Source: Nipponacmea schrenckii
Taxonomy: Eukaryota > Mollusca > Gastropoda > Lottiidae
Direction of reading: 5' to 3'
NCBI GenBank assembly: GCA_030562195.1
Contig: CM060202.1
Span: forward strand, 31,548,599 to 31,612,598
DNA length: 64,000 nucleotides
The notes under the pieces were generated by a model, which was given only the letters and a program-made list of their open reading frames with translations, ran no database searches and was not told the origin of the DNA. How positions within the stretch are numbered: the stretch's first letter is position 1; every line of letters begins with the position of its first letter. Of the stretch, positions 41,683 to 54,155 are shown piece by piece. The translations under genes and the position numbers were made by a program.

Positions 41683-43552
41683 AATCTGTTATAATAAATA
41701 CTGATATTACAAAGACTCTTATCAACTAGTGAACTGTGTCTCAAAGCAATAATCTGTTATAATAAATACTGATATTACAAAGACTCTTATCAACTAGTGA
41801 ACTGTGTCTCAAGGCAATAATCTGTTATAATAAATACTGATATTACAAAGACTCTTATCAACTAGTGAACTGTGCCTCAAGACAATAATCTGTTATAATA
41901 AATACTGATATTACAAAGACTCTTATCAACTAGTGAACTGTGTCTCAAGGCAATAATCTGTTATAATTAATACTGATATTACAAAGACTCTTATCAACTA
42001 GTGAACTGTGTCTCAAGACAATAATCTGTTATAATAAATACTGATATTACAAAGACTCTTATCAACTAGTGAACTGTGCCTCAAGACAATAATCTGTTAT
42101 AATAAATACTGATATTACAAAGACTCTTATCAACTAGTGAACTGTGCCTCAAGACAATAATCTGTTATAATAAATACTGATATTACAAAGACTCTTATCA
42201 ACTAGTGAACTGTGCCTCAAGACAATAATCTGTTATAATAAATACTGATATTACAAAGACTCTTATCAACTAGTGAACTGTGCCTCAAGACAATAATCTG
42301 TTATAATAAATACTGATATTACAAAGACTCTTATCAACTAGTGAACTGTGCCTCAAGACAATAATCTGTTATAATAAATACTGATATTACAAAGACTCTT
42401 ATCAACTAGTGAACTGTGTCTCAAGGCAATAATCTGTTATAATTAATACTGATATTACAAAGACTCTTATCAACTAGTAAACTGTGTCTCAAGACAATAA
42501 TCTGTTATAATAAATACTGATATTACAAAGACTCTTATCAACTAGTGAACTGTGTCTCAAGACAATAATCTGTTATAATAAATACTGATATTACAAAAAC
42601 TCTTATCAACTAGTGAACTGTGCCTCAAGACAATAATCTGTTATAATAAATACTGATATTACAAAGACTCTTATCAACTAGTGAACTGTGTCTCAAGACA
42701 ATAATCTGTTATAATAAATACTGATATTACAAAGACTCTTATCAACTAGTGAACTGTGCCTCAAGACAATAATCTGTTATAATAAATACTGATATTACAA
42801 AGACTCTTATCAACTAGTGAACTGTGCCTCAAGGCAATAATCTGTTATAATAAATACTGATATTACAAAGACTCTTATCAACTAGTGAACTGTGCCTCAA
42901 GACAATAATCTGTTATAATAAATACTGATATTACAAAGACTCTTATCAACTAGTAAACTGTGTCTCAAGACAATAATCTGTTATAATAAATACTGATATT
43001 ACAAAGACTCTTATCAACTAGTGAACTGTGTCTCAAGGCAATAATCTGTTATAATAAATACTGATATTACAAAGACTCTTATCAACTAGTAAACTGTGTC
43101 TCAAGACAATAATCTGTTATAGTAAATACTGATATTACAAAGACTCTTATCAACTAGTGAACTGTGTCTCAAGGCAATAATCTGTTATAATAAATACTGA
43201 TATTACAAAGACTCTTATCAACTAGTGAACTGTGTCTCAAGGCAATAATCTTTTATAGTAAATACTGATATTACAAAGACTCTTATCAACTAGTGAACTG
43301 TGTCTCAAGGCAATAATCTGTTATAATAAATACTGATATTACAAAGACTCTTATCAACTAGTGAACTGTGTCTCAAGGCAATAATCTGTTATAATAAATA
43401 CTGATATTACAAAGACTCTTATCAACTAGTGAACTGTGCCTCAAGACAATAATCTGTTATAATAAATACTGATATTACAAAGACTCTTATCAACTAGTAA
43501 ACTGTGTCTCAAGGCAATAATCTGTTATAATAAATACTGATATTTCAAAGAC
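41683..43552 (+). repeat. 68-bp minisatellite, about 27 copies
   Basis: The unit is AATCTGTTATAATAAATACT, GATATTACAAAGACTCTTAT, CAACTAGTGAACTGTGTCTC and AAGGCAAT. Spacing is exactly 68 bp. Variants are TGTCTCAAGGC against TGCCTCAAGAC, and ACTAGTAAAC. Confidence 0.97.
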
Positions 43553-44702
43553 TTTTGTATAAAATATATCTAAACAATACAGCATGTTACCACTTGTATA
43601 AAATATACCTGTCAAACTGCACGTAACGACTATTTTAAATCTTCCTGGTCAGATATTAACATAATATTTCTATTGTTATTGTCTTCTCTTATTAAAAATA
43701 TTTTTCTATACCCTGTATTATAGTGAATATTTATCACCAAGTTTCGATATGAATCATACCATTACTATCAAACGTCTTTTTAATACTTGAACATTAAATA
43801 ACAGCTATGACGTCATCCTTTGTTGTATTTATATTTTAACTGTCCATTATTTTGAAAAAAGGGTCCATTATTTTTAAAAAAGTGTCCATTATTTTTTAGT
43901 TGTTTAGACCTTCTATCTTTTCACTGACAAAGCAATTCAATTATATATTCAGTTTTTTTTTACAACGTTCCCATTTAATAAAGTAAAATACAGCGTGTTT
44001 TTGATTCTGTTTTTTGATAGGCCTTTGTTAACAAGTTTTTGTGGCATTAGAGTTCGATATATATCCTTATTTTCATCTTCTTTTTGCTCTTACTTTGTTA
44101 TCATCAGATGAAATATCAGAAAAAAGGTCTCTCCGTATTTGAAAATCGGGTTGTTCATACTAAATATTATCCATTGGCTCGACTCGGGATGTATTTCTTA
44201 AGGTTGATTGAGTAATAAATAGATCGTTTGAACTTGTTGAAGACATTGTGTGTAGAAGACACCTACAGAGTATGTTCAGTCTAATTCACAATCTGAACCC
44301 ACATAACTATTAATCAATCAATGAGTTGTGTTGATTACAATTAGTTTAACTTTGTAGGATTATTTAAGTAAGATAGAGTCCTCAAACTGTCCATTATGTT
44401 AGAGAATGAACAGTGTGAGAGGCTCCATTCTCTGGCTTAATAGACAGTTTTCGTACCCTATCCCTTACATTTCGACCTTTTTCTATTTTTAAATTATGAC
44501 TTGACAATCTTATCCTACTTATTCCATTACAAAAATTAAAAAAAGTTTTGAGTTAAATATGGTAAGGAGTTGTTACAAATAATATGTCTATAAATAGAAA
44601 TACAGATGTTTTCATAACACTCTTGCTCAAAAATATTATTAATCTGGTTTTGATAGTATATCAGATCTATCAATGAAATAAAACGATTTGTCCCATATAT
44701 AA
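43553..44702 (+). other. Single-copy stretch without recognised genes
   Basis: AT-rich, with short direct repeats of GTCCATTATTTTTAAAAAAG at about 43845-43900. No coding similarity seen. Confidence 0.5.
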
Positions 44703-45380
44703 TCATATATAACCCAGCCCAATCTCATACAAAGTATTCTTAATATCACATAACCATTTATCATTAATATCAATCAGTTTATATAAAATACTTGTTAATA
44801 AAACGTTTTCTGTGGTTAATAATTTATACCAATATTTAAATATTTTAATTTTTCTGGATATAATTAATGGATATCTATCAAGTTTATAATAAATCATTGA
44901 CGAATGAGTTGAAGTTCGAACAGAGAGGATTTTCTTTAAGAAAAACAGTTGTATCTTTTCTATGTCATCAGTTTTGTGGAATCCCCAGATTTCGGCTCCG
45001 TAATTCAAAATACGACTTATGTATGTGAACAGAAAGCTTTGTAACAGTCATGTCCTATTTACTGGTATATGTTAATAAAGAGTTTAAAATATTTTGCAGG
45101 TCCCTCGGGGTTTCGACAAACATTGCTTTATCATCTGCATACAGTACTAAAAATAAACTTAATTCCTTGAGGTGAAGATGTGTACAACTTTCATTAATTA
45201 GATGCGATTGAAAATCATTAATGAAGAAAGAGAACAGTAAGGGAGACAGAACTTCACCTTGGAATAGGCCATTGTTACAATTAAAATAATCGGAATACTC
45301 ATTGTTATATTTTACACAACACTTAACTTGGCAACATAAAGATCTATATAAAGATCTAATGACAGTAAGAATTTTTCACG
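44703..45380 (-). pseudogene. LINE reverse-transcriptase fragment with YADD motif
   Basis: Read on the minus strand, 45250-45290 gives GLFQGEVLSPLLFSFFINDF and about 45120-45160 gives LFLVLYADDKAMFVETPRDL, the RT motifs around the catalytic YADD. After a break near 45010-45060 the frame 45008-44703 reads MNYGAEIWGFHKTDDIEKIQ, then FFLKKILSVRTSTHSSMIYY. That is the post-RT Y(G/S).E(I/V)W...(L/I)....LK.(I/L)L.V...T domain of invertebrate LINEs. Truncated at both ends and frameshifted. It lies immediately upstream of the second 60-bp block. Confidence 0.8.
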
Positions 45381-45404
45381 TAACACCTTTAATTAAACAT
45401 ACTA

Positions 45405-45750
45405 TAGTATTGCACAGCTAGTTTAGCAGGGTTGATCACGTGTTTTAGGGAGTGTAGGATATCTTTCGAGAAATTAAGGTATACTAAACAGAAATTACTG
45501 AAGCGAAATCAGTTTTTAATAAAAGCAGTGAAATTTTCCACCATATGTTTGTTTTATAAACTAGATTTCAAGACAGTATTGATAGTCTTAGAATAATATT
45601 ATTCCGATATTTATTTAAAAAGGTAAAAACAAACTATCTATTGTTGATGCACGAACAAATTGGGGGTCCTCATAGTGATGTTGACATTAAAAAGTTAAAT
45701 TTCTGTGTCTCTAAAGGTATAATAGTTCAACGTAATACCTTCAACGTAAC
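45405..45750 (+). repeat. Spacer copy 2 (3' half only)
   Basis: Matches 37251-37600 from TATTGCACAACTAGTTTAGC onward; the 5' half is absent. Confidence 0.9.
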
Positions 45751-46154
45751 CTTTCTGTGCCTTCTGTTATATAGCAACTTATTACATTTCAACCACCTAA
45801 CTTGTTATACAGCTACTGCCCTCTGTTATATAGTAACTTGTTACATTTCAACCACCCTAACTTGTTATACAGCTACTGTCCTCTGTTATATAGTAACTTG
45901 TTACATTTCAACCACCCTAACTTGTTATACAGCTACTGTCCTCTGTTATATAGTAACTTGTTACATTTCAACCACCCTAACTTGTTATACAGCTACTGTC
46001 CTCTGTTATATAGTAACTTGTTACATTTCAACCACCCTAACTTGTTATACAGCTACTGTCCTCTGTTATATAGTAACTTGTTACATTTCAACCACCCTAA
46101 CTTGTTATACAGCTACTGCCCTCTGTTATATAGTAACTTGTTGTCTTTCAACCC
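45751..46154 (+). repeat. 60-bp minisatellite, third block (homogenised variant)
   Basis: Six near-identical units with ATACAGCTACTGTCCTCTGT in place of ATCTAGCTAGTACCTTCTGT. Homogeneity is much higher than in the other blocks. Confidence 0.95.
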
Positions 46155-46745
46155 TAAACAAAATATTGGCGGTCAACAAGAATTATAAATTACCCCACCA
46201 TATATGACCCTCTATCAAAATTAGTGTTTTAAACAGCTATATATAAACAGTTTAGATGTCTATTGTAAGAAATATACAACCTGGACTAAAATTTACAGTA
46301 AAATAATAAAATCATAATACCTGACAAAATCTGTTCAATATTTTCTACCAATTTTACACAGCTCAAATATGGCGACCGTTCTCTTACAAGGAAGTTTATT
46401 AAACTAGTATTGCACAACTAGTTTAGTAGGGTTGATCACGTGTTTTAGGGAGTGTAGGGTATCTTTCGAGAAATTAAGGTATACTAAACAGAAATTACTG
46501 AAGCGAAAACATTTTTTAATAAAAGCAGTGAAATTTTCCACCATATGTTTGTTTTATAAACTAGATTTCAAGACAGTATTGATAGTCTTAGAATGATATT
46601 ATTCCGATATTTATTTAAAAAGGTAAAAACAAACTATCTATTGTTGATGCACGAACAAATTGGGGGTTCTCACAGTGATGTTGACATTAAAAAGTTAAAT
46701 TTATGTGTCTCTAAAGGTATAATAGTTCAACGTAATAAATGCCTT
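46155..46745 (+). repeat. Spacer copy 3 (full)
   Basis: Nearly identical to 37006-37595 from start to end. Confidence 0.93.
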
Positions 46746-48892
46746 CTTTTACACAGTAACATGTAACCTTTCTGGGCCTTCTGTTAAATAGTAACAAGTT
46801 ACCTTTCAACCAACCTAACTTGTTATCTAGCTAGTACCTTCTGTTATATAGTAACTTGTTACCTTTCAAACACCCTAACTTGTTATCTAGCCAGTGCCTT
46901 CTGTTATATAGTAACTTGTTGTCTTTCAACCACCCTAACTTGTTATCTAGCTAATACAATCTGTTATATAGTAACTTGTTACCTTTCAACCACCCTTACC
47001 TGTAACCTAGCTAGTGCCCTCTGTTATATAGTAACTTGTTACCTTTCGACCTACCTAACTTGTTATCTAGGCAGTAGCGTCTTTTATATAGTAACTTGTT
47101 ACCTTTCAACCCTAACTTGTTATCTAGCCAGTACCTTCTGTTATATAGAAACTTGTTACCTTTCAACCTACTTAACTTGTTATCTAGCTAGTACCCTCTG
47201 TTATATAGTAACTTGTTACCTTTCAACCTACCTAACTTTTTATCTAGCTAGTATCTTCTGTTATATAGTAACTTGTTACCTTTCAACCTACTTTACTTGT
47301 TATCTAGCCAGTACCTTCTGTTATATAGTAACTTGTTACCTTTCAACCTACTTAACTTGTTATCTAGCTAGTATCTTCTGTTATATAGTAACTTGTTACC
47401 TTTCAACCCTAACTTGTTATCTAGCTAGTATCATCTGTTATATAGTAACTTGTTACCTTTCAACCACCCTAACTTGTTATCTAGCTAGTACCTTCTGTTA
47501 TATAGTAACTTGTTACCTTTCAAACACCCTAACTTGTTATCTAGCCAGTGCCTTCTGTTATATAGTAACTTGTTGTCTTTCAACCACCCTAACTTGTTAT
47601 CTAGCTAATACAATCTGTTATATAGTAACTTGTTACCTTTCAACCACCCTTACCTGTAACCTAGCTAGTGCCCTCTGTTATATAGTAACTTGTTACCTTT
47701 CGACCTACCTAACTTGTTATCTAGGCAGTAGCGTCTTTTATATAGTAACTTGTTACCTTTCAACCCTAACTTGTTATCTAGCCAGTACCTTCTGTTATAT
47801 AGAAACTTGTTACCTTTCAACCTACTTAACTTGTTATCTAGCTAGTACCCTATGTTATATAGTAACTTGTTACCTTTCAACCTACCTAACTTTTTATCTA
47901 GCTAGTATCTTCTGTTATATAGTAACTTGTTACCTTTCAACCTACTTTACTTGTTATCTAGCCAGTACCTTCTGTTATATAGTAACTTGTTACCTTTCAA
48001 CCTACTTAACTTGTTATCTAGCTAGTATCTTCTGTTATATAGTAACTTGCTACCTTTCAACCTACCTAACTTGTTTTCTGGCTAGTACCCTCTGTTATAT
48101 AGTAACTTGTTACCTTTCAATCACCCTAACATGTTACTAGGCAGTAGCGTCTTTAATATAGTAACTTGTTACCTTTCAACCCTAACTTGTTATCTAGCCA
48201 GTACCTTCTGTTATATAGTAACTTGTTACCTTTCAACCTACTTAACTTGTTGCCTAGCTAGTACCTTCTGTTATATAGTAACTTGTTACCTTTCAACCCT
48301 AACTTGTTATCTAGCTAGTACCCCCTGTTATATAGTAACTTATTACCTTTCAACCCAACCTTACTTGTTTTCTGGCTAGTACCCTCTGTTATATAGTAAC
48401 TTGTTTCCTTTCAACCACCCTAACTTGTTATCTAGCTAGTACCTTCTGTTATATAGTAACTTGTAACCTTTAAACCAACCTAACTTGTTATCTAGCTAAT
48501 ACCTTCTGTTATATAGTACCTTGTTACCTTTCAACCACCCTAACTTGTTATCTAGCTAATACCCTCTGTTATATAGTACTTGTCACCTTTCAACCACCCT
48601 AACTTGTTTTCTAGCTAGTACCTTCTGTTATATAGTAACTTGTTACCTATATAGTAACTTGTTACCTTCTAACCAACCTAACTTGTTATCTAGCTAGTAC
48701 CCTCTGTTATATAGTAACTTGTTACCTTTCAACCCTAACTTGTTATCTAGCTGGTATATTCTGTTATATTGTAACTTGTTACCTTCCAATCACCGTAACT
48801 TGTTATCTAGCTAGTACCTTCTGTTATATAGTAGCTTGTTACCCTTCAACCACCCTAACTTGTTATCTACCTAGTGCCTATAGTATCCAGAA
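46746..48892 (+). repeat. 60-bp minisatellite, fourth block, with 654-bp higher-order repeat
   Basis: About 35 units. The variant string from about 46830 to 47400 recurs at 47484-48054, offset 654 bp, showing that an eleven-unit block was duplicated. Confidence 0.93.
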
Positions 48893-49137
48893 AAGACAGT
48901 AGTTAAGAAAATAAAATCATTACCTGTATATATGTTGTTTGCCCTCTCTGTATCTTACAATTTTAACTGCGTTCCTTTTTTTACCTGTAACTCAAACCCA
49001 GCTGTAATATTAAGAAGTTTATTTTGTTACGACAAGTCACGAGTATTACGCTTGAAATAATTTCTATAGGTCTATGTTAGCTTAACTTGTTATATATCAC
49101 CGCATGTTTTATCGCTAGAGTACAACAAAGTTATGCA

Positions 49138-49290
49138 GGTCGAAGGGACTGACATGGAAAAAGCGTCTAGTCGTTTGGATGGGACAATAAACCGAGGTCC
49201 TGTGTGGTACAGGCTGCGCATGTTAAACTTTCCTTGACAATTGGAAAACGCAAAGAAAGTAAGCTTATGCCGCATTTCTGGCACAAAAGA
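49138..49290 (+). mobile_element. SINE-like element, second copy of the duplicated block
   Basis: Matches 38936-39060 but keeps the fuller core GATGGGACAATAAACCGAGG then TCCTGTGTGG. The 3' part after TTCTGGCACAA is replaced by unrelated sequence. Confidence 0.6.
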
Positions 49291-49486
49291 GATTGTATTG
49301 TAGAAAAGATAGAGAATCTGTGTAGCCACATTTTGACAAATTTAAGAAATTCATAAGAGCAGTATCTCGGTTGGAATCACTGAAAACATTAATTCACATG
49401 TTACACTGTTAACATAAATTTTAATTCCTGTTTCTATTATATTAATCAATCTGAATTATAATAACATTAGTGAATTCTCCATAGCA

Positions 49487-50345
49487 TAGACTTTAGGCAT
49501 GTTAATAGACTTTAGGCATGTTAATAGACTTTAGGCATGTTAATAGACTTTAGGCATGTTAATAGACTTTAGACTTTAGATGTTAATAGACTTTAGGCAT
49601 GTTAATAGACTTTAGACTTTAGGCATGTTAATAGATTTTAGGCATGTTAATAGACTTTAGACTTTAGATGTTAATAGACTTTAGGCATGTTTATAGACTT
49701 TAGGCATGTTAATGGACTTTAGACTTTAGGCATGTTAATAGACTTTAGACTTTAGATGTTAATAGACTTTAGGCATGTTAATAGACTTTAGGCATGTTAA
49801 TAGACTTTAGACTTTAGGCATGTTAATAGACTTTAGGCATGTTAATAGACTTTAGACTTTAGGCATGTTAATAGACTTTAGACTTTAGGCATGTTAATAG
49901 ACTTTAGACTTTAGGCATGTTATAGTTTTTAGGCATGTTAATAGACTTTAGACTTTAGGCATGTTAATAGACTTTAGACTTTAGGCATGTTAATAGACTT
50001 TATGACTTTAGGCATGTTAATAGACTTTAGGCTTAAGGCATGTTAATAGACTTTAGACTTTAGGCATGTTAATGGACTTTAGACTTTAGGCATGTTAATA
50101 GACTTTAGACTTTAGGCATGTTAATAGACTTTAGACTTTAGATGTTAATAGACTTTAGGCATGTTAATAGACTTTAGGCATGTTAATAGACTAAAGAATT
50201 AGGATTTAATAAACTTAGACTTTGTAATGATAAGCATGTTAAAGACTTTAGACTTTAGGATGTTATAGACTTTAGATTAGGCATGTTAATAGACTTTAGA
50301 TTAGGATGTTAATAGACTTTAGACCATTTCGGGACTTTTAAAAGA
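49487..50345 (+). repeat. 19/26-bp mixed minisatellite
   Basis: ACTTTAGGCATGTTAATAG units alternate with forms carrying an extra ACTTTAG, over about 40 units. It is present only in the right-hand block and becomes degenerate after 50190. Confidence 0.93.
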
Positions 50346-50377
50346 CTTTAATTTAGGCATCATAGCTTAGTTTGCAG

Positions 50378-50718
50378 AAAGGTTGATTATTGTACCAACC
50401 AACAGCCTCCTTCCTAAGTAGTGAACGATGTGAAATCTAATAGGATGAAAGTGTTAAATTCTTACTGAAACTTCAGAATTCTAACTCTCTCTAGCTTCCA
50501 TCTTAAATCAAGGGAAATAAATGCTGTTTATAATTAAATCATAATAAATCTCCTATAGTCCCCTTTGTGTTTATTATTTGGTAAAATGAAATGTTATTAT
50601 CAAAAGTTATCTGCTAGCCCTCGAATGTTACATACAAAATATAAATACTATGTACTATGTACTATGTACTATGTACTATGTACTATGTCCTGTACTGTTA
50701 ATTAATCACAAGACCATA
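50378..50718 (+). repeat. Duplicated block, copy B (partner about 39650-40013)
   Basis: Starts GAAAGGTTGATTATTGTACC and ends CACAAGACCATA; differs from copy A by a few bases and by the TACTATG copy number. Confidence 0.93.
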
Positions 50719-50977
50719 TATATTCAACTTATCAAATTGTATATTCTCTATTTAAACCCTACTTGATGTAATTTCATATACAACAGGATGTCAACTTAAC
50801 ATCATTACTTTAACTTCATATTACACCATTCTATTCTAGACTAAAGAGAGCTGTCGATATCAAGGTTTAGATGAAATATATAAGAAGTACATTGTATAAC
50901 GATGTGGTAGTGACGACCAAAACCGTTTTTACACGCCCACCCATTAATCCCTATGTCCGCCCGTCCGTAAACCTCAG

Positions 50978-51100
50978 TGTCGTATTTATGGAGTGGGCCA
51001 TCTCAATGCTTAATATTCATCTCAGATCATAAAAACCCCGTCCTGAAGGGGCTTCTATATGTTCGAGATATGACCCTACTCTCGTCGTCCTTAAACATAA
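50978..51100 (+). repeat. Start of ankyrin-block duplication, copy B
   Basis: CAGTGTCGTATTTATG.AGTG matches 30352 onward. It is then interrupted at about 51097 within a 38-bp unit by a 2.5-kb insertion holding a LINE and a TTAA-type terminus. Confidence 0.8.
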
Positions 51101-51129
51101 CATAACATGCACAAATACTGAGGTTCCTT

Positions 51130-51720
51130 TCGCGCTGCTAAAGTTTTGAGGATCATCTCATAACTCCACACTTTTAGATTGTTTTATGTTAATTGGCAAT
51201 GAATTCCAAAAGTAGGATGCTGTGAAATGGACAGCATGCGTTGACTGTTTTAAGGATAGATTTGGGATAAACGAGGAGATTTTGAGAAGATAATTTAAGG
51301 GAGCGAGAAAGATTGTAAGTATCAATCAGGTCTGTTATATAACTGGAAGCTGTACCATTTAAGGCTTTATAAGTTTGTAAGAGGACTTTATAAATGATTA
51401 TTTGTTGGCAATCAGTGTAAACTTTCTAGAACTAGAGTTATGTGTTCCTGCTTCCTAGTCCAGTTAGAAGTCTTGCATCGACATTTTGGATACGCTGCAA
51501 TTGATGGATTCGGTAATCTGGGAGTCCACAAAAAAGTTAGAGCTTGAGCTAGAGCTTAGAATTTTGAGGTTATCATTTGAAAGATATTGTCTAATTTTTC
51601 CAAGTTTGTGAATTCGGTGAAAAGATGAAGATGTTACTGCTGAAATTTGTGGTTGAAAATTTAATGTCAGGTTTAAGTCGACCACCACTCCGATGTAGCA
51701 TTGTTATAATCTTATGTCAT
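51130..51720 (-). pseudogene. CR1-like LINE, 3' part of ORF2
   Basis: On the minus strand the frame at 51688-51464 reads VVDLNLTLNFQPQISAVTSS and FHRIHKLGKIRQYLSNDNLK. Other frames then give IHQLQRIQNVDARLLTGLGS, LESLHWLPTNNQIIYKVLLQ and TYKALNGTASSYITDLIDTY. These are the conserved LQ..QN...R and LHWLPV..RI.(Y/F)K......(Y/H)KAL.G..P.Y...L blocks at the end of CR1/L2-type reverse transcriptases. Frameshifts show it is dead. Confidence 0.85.
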
Positions 51721-52348
51721 CTGTGTGACACTTCTAATACTTGAAAAGTTAAGTTTTAATTTTTAAGTTTTATGGTACATCTGGTAAAATGTCTATTTAA
51801 TGTGCCTTCAATTCATTGTGTCTTGGGAAGAGAAGAAGTTTTCTGTATCCAGTCCGTCATAGGCATAACTAGCCTAGTAGCAAAAGAAACCTACAACAGC
51901 AAGACCTAGCTTAATTACTTATCTGGCTACGTTTGGAACGTTTTTTTGCGACTTTTTTTAACTGCTGTTTGAGACCTGAGTCCACTTTCTTTTTAATTTT
52001 TTTTTTCTGGCATCACGGATTTGTTGAATGAACCAAGGGTTTTCGGTTCTTAAATGAACAAAAAAATTGAAAATTTTTAACTTAGAGTTTTATTCAACAG
52101 TAATCTGCTGCCATGAATAACATACATAAATAAATTAATATCCAAAAAATAAGTAATTATCCATAAAGATGCATTTGATTATTGAAAAACGCTTAACAAA
52201 TTGATTGAGCGTTTTTCCAAAATGACTTAGTTGTGTACGTTTTCCAGATTTTAAGAGATTCCGTTACTTTATGACACCAGGTAGGTTTACTGATGAATAT
52301 ATACTTATTTTGATCATTCTTGGGAACTTAAAATTTATTTCCATGCCA
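51721..52348 (+). mobile_element. Relative of the 60.85-kb TTAA-type element (internal part)
   Basis: 52085-52250 (CTGCTGCCATGAATAACATA ... AAAAACGCTTAACAAATTGA) aligns with 60913-61035. The left end is not defined. 51721-52050 shows nothing recognisable. Confidence 0.5.
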
Positions 52349-52976
52349 AGACGCAGAATCCCTTTAAGTGTAATCGTTGAAACGTTGTGTATTATTGTAT
52401 TAAGACGCAGTATCCCTTTAAGTGTAATCGTTGAAACGTTGTGTATTATTGTATTAAGACGCAGTATCCCTTTAAGTGTAATCGTTAAAACGCTGTGTAT
52501 TATTGTATTAAGACGCAGTATCCCTTTAAGAGTAATCGTTAAAACGTTGTGTAATATTGTATTAAGACGCAGTATCCCTTTAAGAGTAATCGTTGAAACG
52601 TTGTGTATTATTGTATTAAGACGCAGTATCCCTTTAAGTGTAATCGTTGAAACGTTGTGTATTATTGTATTAAGACGCAGTATCCCTTTAAGTGTAATCG
52701 TTAAAACGCTGTGTATTATTGTATTAAGACGCAGTATCCCTTTAAGAGTAATCGTTAAAACGGTGTGTAATATTGTATTAAGACGCAGTATCCCTTTAAG
52801 AGTAATCGTTGAAATGTTGTGTATTATTGTATTAAGACGCAGTATCCCTTTAAGTGTAATCGTTGAAACGTTGTGTATTATTGTATTAAGACGCAGAATC
52901 CCTTTAAGAGTAATCGTTGAAACGTTGTGTTTTATTGTATTAAGACGCAGTATCCCTTTAAGGGTTAAGTATAAGT
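52349..52976 (+). repeat. 54-bp minisatellite, about 12 copies, built on a TTAA-type terminus
   Basis: The unit is AGACGCAGTATCCCTTTAAG, TGTAATCGTTGAAACGTTGT and GTATTATTGTATTA. The stretch TAAGACGCAGTATCCCTTTAA is the reverse complement of TTAAAGGGATACTGCGTCTTA, close to the terminus at 60846 (TTAAAGGGATACTTCGTCTTA). 54 is a multiple of three, so a 237-codon frame stays open, which I do not consider a gene. Confidence 0.93.
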
Positions 52977-53584
52977 TTTCTTAAGAGCGTGTTTTCCAAT
53001 GATGGCCTTGACACAACCATTGTCGACGACAGTGTAATTGTTGAAACGTTGTGTATTATTGTTATTAAATTGAGGAGTAGTATACCATAAAAACTGTGTT
53101 TATTATGCACGTGCTTCCCACCCCTAAATGTCGCTTAAAGATTATAAACCATTGTAGTAGTGGACTAATTCGTTTGGAGCAGTAGGTGTAGACATAAATA
53201 ATATTGAGTTTTTGATGTCAGTAGCTAAGTTGTCGAGATCAACAGTCTTCTATTTCCTATAGGTAAAGGTCTCTGTCTATATCCGACATTCCTTAGCATA
53301 GGCAATAGAGAAGTGGATGGTATAGTGTCACTAAGATGTGGATTTTTAACAAGGAGACTGTATTATTGGTTGTCATTGGTTATCAACAGATCAAGGGTGT
53401 GGCCTAATTTATGAGTTGGAACATTCGATGTTGAGTTACTCCGAATGCATTATAAAGGATGGTGAACTTTCTTGCCAAAGGGTCAGATTCCACACCAACA
53501 TGAATAATCCCCAGCTATTATTATCTTCCCAGGTTTATCAAAACGGCTTCATAAAGAGATCCAATTTCACGAACGCCCCCTGCT
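52977..53584 (+). other. Unassigned insertion sequence
   Basis: Sequence present only in the copy-B flank; no coding similarity or terminal repeats recognised. Confidence 0.45.
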
Positions 53585-54155
53585 CTCGTGATCCTTAAAC
53601 ATGTTTTAGATATACCCCTGCTCTCGTCATCCTTAGACATGTTCTAGATATACCCCTGTTCTCGCCATCCTTAAACATGTTCTAGATATACCCCTGCTCT
53701 CGTCATCCTTAGACATGTTCTAGATATACCCCCTGCTCTCGTCATCCTTAAACATGTTATAGATATACCCCTGCTCTCGTCATCCTTAGACATGTTCTAG
53801 ATATACCCCTGCTCTCATCATCCTTAAACATGTTCTAGATATACCCCTGCTCTCATCATCCTTAAACATGTTCTAGATATACCCCTGCTCTCATCATCCT
53901 TAAACATGTTCTAGATATACCCCTGCTCTCGTCACCCTTAGACATGTTCTAGATATACCCCTGCTCTCGTCATCCTTAGACATGTTCTAGATATACCCCT
54001 GCTCTCGTCACCCTTAGACATGTTCTAGATATACCCCTGCTCTCCTCATCCTTAGACATGTTCTAGATATACCCCTGCTCTCGTCGTTTTTTAACATGTT
54101 CAAGATATACCCATGCTCTCGTGATCCTTAAACATGTTCAAGATATGCTCCTTAA
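53585..54155 (+). repeat. 38-bp minisatellite (copy B flank), about 15 copies
   Basis: The same unit as 30440-30950, TCTAGATATACCCCTGCTCT plus CGTCATCCTTAGACATGT. Confidence 0.95.

Noticed and set aside
52271..52984. 237-codon frame with RRSIPL.VIVETLCIIVL repeats
   Set aside because: Produced by a 54-bp array built on a transposon terminus; no independent coding evidence.
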